From contig JAJDXS010000083.1 of NCBI GenBank assembly GCA_022823145.1, forward strand, positions 1 to 64,000: a stretch of DNA of 64,000 nucleotides. The letters are read 5' to 3'. The notes under the pieces were generated by a model that was not told the DNA's origin, did not search any database, and saw only the letters and a program-made list of their open reading frames with translations. A program made the translations under genes and the position numbers. Below, in pieces: positions 58,251 through 64,000 of this stretch. The DNA comes from Gemmatimonadota bacterium. Lineage in GTDB: Bacteria > Gemmatimonadota > Gemmatimonadetes > Longimicrobiales > Gaopeijiaceae. The first letter of the stretch is position 1, and the number at the start of each line of letters is the position of its first letter.

Positions 58251-59342
58251 ATGAGACTTCCGCCGACCTCGATCGTCCCCGCGCTCCTGGCCGCCGTTTC
58301 CGTCGCCGCGTGCGGTTCGGACGCGCCCCGGTCGATCACCACCGTGTCCTGGGGCGGCTCCTACGGTCGCGCGGTCAACGAGGGCGCCAACATCCCCTTC
58401 ACCGAGGCGACCGGAATCCGGATCGAAGTCGAGGACTACAACGGCGGCCTCGCACAGATCCGGGCCCAGGTCGACATCGGCGACATCCACTGGGACGTGG
58501 TCGACCTCGAGATTGCCGACGCGGTACGCGGGTGCGACGAGGGACTGCTGGAAACGATCGACGTCAACTCGCTGCCCCCCGGCGCCGACGGAACTCCCGC
58601 GGCCGAGGACTTCGTGGCCGAGGGCCAGACGGAGTGCGGTGTCGGCAATCTCTACTGGTCGACGGTGTACGCCTATAACGACGAGAACATCCCGGGCACG
58701 AAGCCCGCGACGATGGCCGACTTCTTCGACCTGGAGGCGTTCCCCGGCCGCCGCGGGATGCGGCGCGTGCCGCAGGTCAACCTTGAGTTCGCGCTCATCG
58801 CCGACGGCGTGCCGCTCGAACAGGTGTACGCCACGCTGGACACGCCCGAGGGGCTCGACCGGGCCTTCGCCGTGCTCGAGACGATCAAGGACGAGGTGAT
58901 CTGGTGGGAGGCGGGCGCCCAGCCCCCGCAGATGCTGGCCGACGGCGAAGTGATCATGACCACTGCCTACAACGGCCGCATCTTCAACGCGCAGGTGCTC
59001 GAGAGCCAGCCGTTCGTGATCGTGTGGGACGGGCAGTTGCTGGACGTGGGCCAGGTCGGGATCGTCGCCGGGACGCCCAGGCTCGCGGAGGCGCTGGAGT
59101 ACGTGGCCTTCTCCACGAGCGCCGAGTCGCTGGCGCGCATCGCCCGCCGGATCTCGTACTCGCCCCTGCGCAGGTCGGGCATGCCGCTCGTGACAACCCA
59201 CGTGGTCGCCGGGGTGGAGATGGAGCCGCACATGCCGGCGAGCCCCGCGAACTCCGCGCGTGCCCTACGCTACGACTGGGCCTGGTGGGTGGACCACCAG
59301 GACGAGCTCAACGAGCGTTTCAGCGCCTGGCTGGCGCGTTGA
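58251..59342 (+). CDS. ABC importer substrate-binding lipoprotein (PotD-like)
   Basis: A 363-residue periplasmic binding lipoprotein (lipobox VAACGSD). The family start is TTVSWGGSYGRAVNEGANIP, followed by DIGDIHWDVVDLEIADAVRG and WSTVYAYNDENIPG, typical of spermidine/putrescine-type binding proteins. An acidic pocket (DLE, DE) and aromatic residues (WW, WD) suit a positively charged amine. It begins 33 bp after the ATPase gene and its stop overlaps the first permease's start. Polyamine or related amine uptake is the likely role. Confidence 0.9.
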   Translation: MRLPPTSIVPALLAAVSVAACGSDAPRSITTVSWGGSYGRAVNEGANIPFTEATGIRIEVEDYNGGLAQIRAQVDIGDIHWDVVDLEIADAVRGCDEGLLETIDVNSLPPGADGTPAAEDFVAEGQTECGVGNLYWSTVYAYNDENIPGTKPATMADFFDLEAFPGRRGMRRVPQVNLEFALIADGVPLEQVYATLDTPEGLDRAFAVLETIKDEVIWWEAGAQPPQMLADGEVIMTTAYNGRIFNAQVLESQPFVIVWDGQLLDVGQVGIVAGTPRLAEALEYVAFSTSAESLARIARRISYSPLRRSGMPLVTTHVVAGVEMEPHMPASPANSARALRYDWAWWVDHQDELNERFSAWLAR

Positions 59343-60544
59343 AGGTCCCTGTCGCCCCCGAGCGCCGCGCACAACTCCGTGCGCTGGGGCTCGTCGCACC
59401 CCTGCTGATCTTCATCGGGGTGACCTTCATCGCTCCGTTGGCGACGATGCTGACGCGCAGCGTCCACGATCCCGTGGTGGCCGACGCGCTGCCGGAGACG
59501 CTGGCGCTGCTCGAGGCTTGGGACGGAACGGGGACGCCGCCGGAGGCGGTCTACGCGGCAGCCGCCCGCGAACTGGAGCGCGCGGCGGCGGAGCGCACGG
59601 TCGGCCAGGTAGCCGGACGGGTCAATCGCGTGCAGGGCGGACTCCGCAGCGTGGTCACCGGCACCGCGCGCGAGCTGGAGGACCTCGACCGCGGACCCTG
59701 GCGAGAGGCCATGACCGCGATCGACGACGCCTGGGCCGACCCCGCCACCTGGCACGCGATCCGCACCACCGGCGAGCGATTCACGGCCCGCCACTACCTG
59801 AACGCGGTCGACCTGCAGCGTCTGCCCGACGGTTCGGTGGCATCACAGCCCGAGGAGCGGCGGATCTACCTGCGGCTGTTCTGGCGGACGCTGATGGTCG
59901 GCGGGGTCATCACCCTGCTGTGCCTCCTGCTGGGCTACCCGATCGCGCACCTGATCGCGCGCTCGCCCCCCCACCGCGCCAACCTGCTGCTGGTGCTGGT
60001 GCTGGTTCCCTTCTGGACCTCGCTGCTGGTGCGGACCACCGCCTGGATCGTGCTGCTTCAGACGCAGGGCGTCCTCAACGACATCCTGGTCGCCACGGGA
60101 CTGGTGAGCGACGACGGCCGGCTGGCCATGGTCTACAACATGACCGGGACGATCGTGGCCATGACCCACGTGCTGCTCCCGTTCATGGTCCTGCCCCTCT
60201 ACTCCGTGATGCGCGGGATCCCCTCGACCCACATGAACGCGGCGGCCTCGCTCGGCGCCACGCCGCTGCAGGCGTTCCTGCGCGTGTACTGGCCGCAGTC
60301 GCTGCCGGGGGTGGGGGCGGGGGCGCTGCTCGTCTTCATCCTGGCGATCGGCTACTACATCACCCCTGCGCTCGTCGGGGGCAGCGACGGCCAGCTCATC
60401 TCCAACATGATCGCGTACCACATGCAGACGTCGCTCAACTGGGGGCTGGCGGCGGCGCTGGGCGGGGTGCTGCTGGCGGGTGTGCTCGTGCTCTACGCGC
60501 TGTACGACCGGCTCGTGGGCGTCGAGCGGATGGGGCTGGGATGA
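59339..60544 (+). CDS. ABC importer permease 1 (PotB-like) with large periplasmic insert
   Basis: A 401-residue permease. TTG at 59339 overlaps the binding protein's stop (TTGA). The first helix (LVAPLLIFIGVTFIAPLATM) is followed by an insert of about 130 residues, largely helical and charged (ELERAAAERTVGQVAGRVNR), before the remaining five helices. The EAA loop is MNAAASLGATPLQAFLRVYW. The core with FWRTLMVGGVITLLCLLLGY fits PotB-type permeases; the insert is longer than in Escherichia coli PotB and may contact the binding protein. Confidence 0.85.
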   Translation: MKVPVAPERRAQLRALGLVAPLLIFIGVTFIAPLATMLTRSVHDPVVADALPETLALLEAWDGTGTPPEAVYAAAARELERAAAERTVGQVAGRVNRVQGGLRSVVTGTARELEDLDRGPWREAMTAIDDAWADPATWHAIRTTGERFTARHYLNAVDLQRLPDGSVASQPEERRIYLRLFWRTLMVGGVITLLCLLLGYPIAHLIARSPPHRANLLLVLVLVPFWTSLLVRTTAWIVLLQTQGVLNDILVATGLVSDDGRLAMVYNMTGTIVAMTHVLLPFMVLPLYSVMRGIPSTHMNAAASLGATPLQAFLRVYWPQSLPGVGAGALLVFILAIGYYITPALVGGSDGQLISNMIAYHMQTSLNWGLAAALGGVLLAGVLVLYALYDRLVGVERMGLG

Positions 60545-60608
60545 CGGCCGGCGTCCGCTGCACCGGAGCCGGGGCCGCCAGGGGCGCCGCGACCTCGGGG
60601 CCGCGCCC

Positions 60609-61427
60609 ATGACGGCCGCCACGCGACCGGGTCTCGGCCGCATGGCCTACCTGGCATTCTGCACGCTCGTATTCGTGTTTCTGGTGGCCCCCATTCTGGT
60701 AATCGTCCCCCTCAGCTTCAACGCGGAACCCTACTTCACCTTCACCGAAGGGATGCTGCGCCTCGATCCCGACGCCTGGTCGCTCAGATGGTACCGCGAG
60801 ATCATCGAAAACGAGGCCTGGACCGGGAGTCTGGTGAACAGCATGGTGATCGGGGTGAGCGCCACGGTCATCGCCACCGTCCTGGGGACTCTCGCCGCCC
60901 TCGGGCTGGCCAACCCGGCGGTGCCTGCGCGAAGGGCGATCATGGGGATTCTGATTTCGCCCATGGTGACGCCGGTGATCATTGCGGCGGCCGGAATGTT
61001 CTTCTTCTACTCCGGTCTCGGGCTGGGGCAGACGCACCTGGGGATCATCCTGGCGCACGCGGCGCTGGGTGTGCCGTTCGTGGTCGTCACCGTCACTGCG
61101 ACGCTGGCCGCCTACGACCCCAACCTGACGCGGGCCGCCGCGAGTCTGGGCGCGGGGCCGTGGACCACCTTCCGGAGGGTGCAGTTCCCGCTGATCGCGC
61201 CCGGGGTGATCTCCGGCGCGCTGTTCGCCTTCGCCGTCTCGTTCGACGAGGTGGTGGTGGTGCTGTTCATGGGCGGAGTGGACCAGCGCACCATTCCCCG
61301 CCAGATGTGGTCGGGGATCCGCGAGCAGATCAGCCCCGCGATCCTGGCCGTGGCGACGTTCCTGATCGCCTTTGCGGCCTTGCTGCTCCTGACGGTCGAG
61401 TGGCTGAGGAGGCGCGGCAGGGCCTGA
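60609..61427 (+). CDS. ABC importer permease 2 (PotC-like)
   Basis: A 272-residue permease with six helices. ATG at 60609 lies 64 bp after the permease 1 stop; the frame is open further upstream but without helices. The EAA loop is LTRAAASLGAGPWTTFRRVQ. Family landmarks are VPLSFNAEPYFTFTEGM, then SLVNSMVIGVSATVIATVLG and FAFAVSFDEVVVVLFMGGVD. With the ATPase, binding protein and permease 1 it completes a four-gene polyamine-type importer. The next gene is on the opposite strand. Confidence 0.9.
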   Translation: MTAATRPGLGRMAYLAFCTLVFVFLVAPILVIVPLSFNAEPYFTFTEGMLRLDPDAWSLRWYREIIENEAWTGSLVNSMVIGVSATVIATVLGTLAALGLANPAVPARRAIMGILISPMVTPVIIAAAGMFFFYSGLGLGQTHLGIILAHAALGVPFVVVTVTATLAAYDPNLTRAAASLGAGPWTTFRRVQFPLIAPGVISGALFAFAVSFDEVVVVLFMGGVDQRTIPRQMWSGIREQISPAILAVATFLIAFAALLLLTVEWLRRRGRA

Positions 61428-61461
61428 GCCGGGGGCTGTCGGCCCCGCCGCGGTCGGAAGG

Positions 61462-61935
61462 TCAGTTGTTCGGTGCGCCCGCCTCGATCCAGGCACGGAT
61501 CAGCGCGATTTCCTCCTCGGGCACCGGGTCGCCCTGCTCGGGCATGGTGCCGTCGATGATCATGTCCAGGAGGAAGCTGTTGGCCGGGTCTCCGGCTTCC
61601 ACCACCGTACCGAATTCCGAGCCGGCAATGACCCTCTCGTACTCGAGGAGGTTGAGGCTGACCTCGGTGCGCACCTCACCGTTCTCGTCCTCGGCGCCGT
61701 GGCATTCGCCGCACCGCTGACGGAAGATCGGAAGGATGTCGTCGGCGAAGCTGACGGTGTCCTGGAGCGCGATCGGCGTGGTTGCCGCAGGCGTGCGCGT
61801 TGCTTCGAGCGCGCCGTGAGCAGCCGGAGCGCCGCGCGTGCCGGACTCGAACGCGCCCAGGCTGAGCAATACGGCGCCCGCCACCAGAATCGCGGACGCA
61901 CCCCGTGCGGTGTTTATGGTTCGTTCAGTTCTCAT
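61462..61935 (-). CDS. periplasmic c-type cytochrome
   Basis: A 157-residue exported protein with one heme motif, CGECH (ILPIFRQRCGECHGAEDENG). The downstream Met ligand is probably the one in DGTMPEQGDPVPEEE, and WIEAGAPNN ends the fold, as in the planctomycete-type cytochrome C domain. The N-terminal signal peptide is MRTERTINTARGASAILVAG. It follows the periplasmic protein gene at 61955 by 19 bp on the same strand. The redox partner is unknown. Confidence 0.85.
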   Translation of the reverse strand: MRTERTINTARGASAILVAGAVLLSLGAFESGTRGAPAAHGALEATRTPAATTPIALQDTVSFADDILPIFRQRCGECHGAEDENGEVRTEVSLNLLEYERVIAGSEFGTVVEAGDPANSFLLDMIIDGTMPEQGDPVPEEEIALIRAWIEAGAPNN

Positions 61936-61954
61936 GTGATTTCCTTCGAGGCCC

Positions 61955-62608
61955 TCAGCCCAGACCCTCGGCCCGCTTCATGAGACCAAGATGCGTTGCC
62001 GCCTGCGCCAGGCCGCCTTCGCCCTCGCCCCAGGAGACGCGGCCGTCGCCATCGGCGTCGGTGCCGTTGACGATGGCGTCGACCATCGCCGAGATCTCTT
62101 CGGCAAGCGCCGTGGCCGCTGCCATGTCGGTCGCCGCAGCCACTTCCGCCGCCTTCCCGGCGATGCCCTCACCCCATGTCGCGACGTTCTGGCAAGCGGT
62201 CCCGACGTGGTTGGAGTGCGTCCTCACCGCATCCGACGCGTCGTCCGACCCGCCGGCCATCCCGATGTGCTGGGCGCAGCCGTTGGCGGCCCTCACGAGC
62301 CCGTAGCCCCTGCCCGGTCCCCTCTCGGAGGTGGATGGATCGATCGCGTGCAGCACGTGTACGATGTGCCGCTGGATCCCGGCCAGATCCCCGGATCCGG
62401 CGGCGAGGCCGGCGTGCTGGGCCGCGACTTCGGCCTCGGCCTCGGCGGCCGCGAGGAGCCCGACGTTGTCCGGCGTGCCGTTGAACATGTCTCCGACGTG
62501 CCCGATATGCCGGTGCGCGGCGCTCTGCGCAGAGGCGGTCTGGGCGGCCGCGGCCACGAGGACGGCGGCGGCGAGGGCCGCAGCGGTCAGCTGTCTTGCG
62601 TTCACCAT
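61955..62608 (-). CDS. periplasmic helical protein with EF-hand-like loop
   Basis: A 217-residue exported protein. The ATG at 62608 follows GGGAGAAGACAAC; the signal peptide is MVNARQLTAAALAAAVLVAA. The mature part is Ala- and His-rich and helical, with repeated HIGHVGDMFNGTPDNVG- and HIVHVLHAIDP-like segments and a Cys pair (GCAQHIG, ACQNVAT). Near the end DADGDGRVSWGEGE is an EF-hand-like calcium loop. The His-rich helices suggest metal or heme binding, in keeping with the adjacent cytochrome. Not a family I recognise. Confidence 0.7.
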   Translation of the reverse strand: MVNARQLTAAALAAAVLVAAAAQTASAQSAAHRHIGHVGDMFNGTPDNVGLLAAAEAEAEVAAQHAGLAAGSGDLAGIQRHIVHVLHAIDPSTSERGPGRGYGLVRAANGCAQHIGMAGGSDDASDAVRTHSNHVGTACQNVATWGEGIAGKAAEVAAATDMAAATALAEEISAMVDAIVNGTDADGDGRVSWGEGEGGLAQAATHLGLMKRAEGLG

Positions 62609-62817
62609 GTTGTCTTCTCCCTTGGTGTCGAGTGTGACGGTATTGTCGGCGGGTCGTTCTCGCGCGAAAAAGTACGCATCTTTGCCGGGCTGAACCAGAT
62701 GGGCGAGTGCCGGTGTGCGGGGTGCGGGCGTCGTCGCCCGGCCGCTGTCGCTTCACGGGTCCGCACGCTAGACTTGGCCCCGGCACGATATCTCCCCCCC
62801 GGACCAGGCTGTACGCC

Positions 62818-63699
62818 ATGTCTTCGATGAAGCCGCGGATCTCGATTTCCGCCCCGTCGCTCTCCCTGGCCACTGTGGTTGCGGCTGCGCTTGTCGTCGC
62901 GGGCTGCGCCGCCCCCGAGCAGTCCGGCGCCTCGGGCAGCGAGGCGGATGCCGCGACCGACGCACCCGCGGCCACCGCGACTCCCGCCGCGCCCACGGAC
63001 GCCTCGGCCCTGGCTGCGCTCCTCGCCGACCGCCAGGCCGTCTTCGGGACCTTCTCCGGCCCGACGATCCGCGAACAGGGCGCGCTCATGGGCCAGAACC
63101 GCGAACTCGACTTCGTGTTCTACTCGCTGGAGTCAGGTCCATTTGACATAATGACAACTGAACTTTACATGGCGGGGGTCGCTGAAGGGTCGGGGGCCGA
63201 GGCGCCGCATCCCCTGATCCTCCGCGTGCCGCCGATCCGTGACGGCGAGGACGCGGCGCGGGCCAACGTAGCCACGGCGCTCGACGCGGGCGTTGCGGCG
63301 ATCGTGTTCCCGCACGTGGAATCGAGCGCGGACGCCGCCGTGGCTGTCTCGGCCATGGGCGACGAGCTCTGGCCCGGCAACCAGGCGGGCTCGCTGCTCA
63401 GCATCCTGATCATCGAGGACCGTAGCGGGGTCGAGCGCGCCGACGATATCGTCGCGACGCCGGGCGTGAGCGTCGTCTTCGCCGGGCCGGGCGACCTGCG
63501 CCGCTCCTACGAGGGCGACATGGAAGCGGTGGAGGCCGCGATCCAGACCGTGCTGGCGGCGTGCCAGGCCCACGAGGTGCCGTGCGGCATCACCGCCGGC
63601 GTCGACGACATCGCCGAACGGATCGGTCAGGGCTTCCGCATGTTCATCGTGAACGACGCGGCCGCCGTGAGCGCGGGGAGGGCGGCGGCGGGGCGGTAG
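62818..63699 (+). CDS. HpcH/HpaI aldolase-family lipoprotein
   Basis: A 293-residue protein with an HpcH/HpaI (2-keto-3-deoxyacid) aldolase fold. Family motifs are AVFGTFSGPT, ALDAGVAAIVFPHVESSADA, LSILIIEDRSGVE with the metal Glu, and VVFAGPGDLRRSYEG with the metal Asp. Relatives are cytosolic, but this one has a lipobox (VVAGCAAP) and a 40-residue Ala/Thr/Pro linker, so it is anchored outside. ATG at 62818 gives the full signal. A short AT-rich patch at 63140-63173 interrupts the GC-rich codon usage but stays in frame. Confidence 0.8.
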   Translation: MSSMKPRISISAPSLSLATVVAAALVVAGCAAPEQSGASGSEADAATDAPAATATPAAPTDASALAALLADRQAVFGTFSGPTIREQGALMGQNRELDFVFYSLESGPFDIMTTELYMAGVAEGSGAEAPHPLILRVPPIRDGEDAARANVATALDAGVAAIVFPHVESSADAAVAVSAMGDELWPGNQAGSLLSILIIEDRSGVERADDIVATPGVSVVFAGPGDLRRSYEGDMEAVEAAIQTVLAACQAHEVPCGITAGVDDIAERIGQGFRMFIVNDAAAVSAGRAAAGR

Positions 63700-63721
63700 G
63701 GTTGCGCCCGCCCGGGAGCAG

Positions 63722-64000
63722 CTATCCGGAAAGCGGGATGCGAATGGACCCTACGAGCGAGACGGTGCGGTTGCGGCCGGGAGGCGCGTCGTCGTCGGCG
63801 AAGATCTCGCTCAGGCCCTCGGTGACCAGCAGCGTGAGGCCGACGAGACCTGCGTCGTAGCCCGCCCCGACGGTGACCCCCAGATCGTCGTTCGTTTCGA
63901 TATTCATCTCGTCGCAGCTCCGGTCGCTCGACAGGTCGATCCCTGCGGCCGAAACGTCGAAGGCCACATTGCATCGCAAGTCGCGCCCCACGGTCGCGCC
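63722..64000 (-). CDS. C-terminal end of a probable outer-membrane protein, partial
   Basis: The open frame reaches the right edge of the window, so only about 93 residues are visible. Short beta-type strands alternate with acidic turns (LRCNVAFDVSAAGIDL, DDLGVTVGAGYDAGLVGLTL, TVSLVGSIRIPL), as in beta-barrel proteins of the porin-like exported group. The terminus is SIRIPLSG, without the usual final aromatic residue. The gene starts outside the window. It is convergent with the aldolase gene; 22 bp separate the stops. Confidence 0.55.
   Translation of the reverse strand, partial: GATVGRDLRCNVAFDVSAAGIDLSSDRSCDEMNIETNDDLGVTVGAGYDAGLVGLTLLVTEGLSEIFADDDAPPGRNRTVSLVGSIRIPLSG

Noticed and set aside
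57063..59231. Open frame of about 722 codons on the minus strand
   Set aside because: Antisense to the ABC ATPase and binding protein genes. No signal, motif or family pattern.
63143..63171. TTGACA-17-TACATG as a genuine promoter inside the aldolase gene
   Set aside because: The -10 is poor and the codons remain in frame with a family-typical peptide; kept only as a minor note within the aldolase finding.
1..64000. tRNA, rRNA, transposase or integrase genes
   Set aside because: I scanned for conserved tRNA arms, rRNA landmarks and DDE or tyrosine-recombinase motifs in the protein readings and found none convincing.

Overview
The window is GC-rich by eye and densely coded on both strands. 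It is rich in exported proteins: lipoproteins with clear lipoboxes, Tat substrates and signal-peptide enzymes. The mix of secreted peptidases and amidohydrolases, six-bladed beta-propeller lipoproteins, FG-GAP proteins, DUF885 proteins, an AtoE-type fatty-acid permease, an AccA next to a PSP1 protein and many toxin-antitoxin pairs suggests a free-living or host-associated bacterium of the Gemmatimonadota type. That assignment is an inference from gene content; no rRNA or other marker is present.

Region 1 (1-8.4 kb) is an eroded accessory or defence-like zone. It holds an AbiEii toxin gene, a two-gene toxin-antitoxin-like pair, a YhcG-type PD-(D/E)XK nuclease, a beta-propeller lipoprotein, a DprA-like gene and an FG-GAP gene. 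AbiEii, the propeller, DprA and FG-GAP each carry one frameshift or stop. Fragments of the FG-GAP gene recur between the cargo genes, and a 71/72-bp direct repeat brackets the DprA-like gene.

Region 2 (8.3-24.9 kb) holds envelope and secreted proteins: an M23-like peptidase, an Ig/DUF3472-like lipoprotein, a Tat-exported flavin amine oxidase, and a remnant in which a sensor kinase runs directly into a response regulator. A TetR regulon follows, with paired palindromic operators at two promoters (an outer-membrane barrel gene and a three-gene membrane operon). Then come a gamma-glutamyltransferase, a decayed methyltransferase, a Uma2 nuclease, a VapBC pair, a Fur regulator and an exported hydantoinase-like enzyme.

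Region 3 (24.9-43.6 kb) contains an AbiEi-like/Fic fusion, a DUF4377 lipoprotein plus ATP-grasp ligase operon with an intrinsic terminator in its leader, and a second VapBC that abuts a truncated kinase. It continues with an exported HDAC-like/MBL/glycosylasparaginase cluster, a Fic pseudogene, a D-aminoacylase, a two-domain DUF1080 protein, a Gfo/Idh/MocA oxidoreductase, an AtoE-type permease, a cyclophilin, a beta-propeller protein and a DUF885 lipoprotein.

Region 4 (43.9-48.3 kb) is the most unusual. A tight operon encodes an SH3-like membrane protein, a peptidoglycan-binding/coiled-coil/plant-type LRR protein and a MotA/TolQ/ExbB proton-channel homologue. A convergent gene encodes a MotB/ExbD-like single-pass protein whose exported part is a Cys-Pro-rich linker plus a von Willebrand A domain. 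It looks like an envelope-spanning, proton-driven complex of unassigned function.

Region 5 (48.5-64 kb) is mostly intact and largely catabolic. It has an amidohydrolase, an M1 aminopeptidase, AccA, a PSP1/RicT protein, a DUF885 peptidase and an M20 peptidase. The M20 gene is translationally coupled to a complete polyamine-type ABC importer. A cytochrome c, a small alpha-helical periplasmic protein, an HpcH/HpaI aldolase lipoprotein and the end of a probable outer-membrane protein complete the window. I saw no rRNA, tRNA, CRISPR array, transposase or replication origin.
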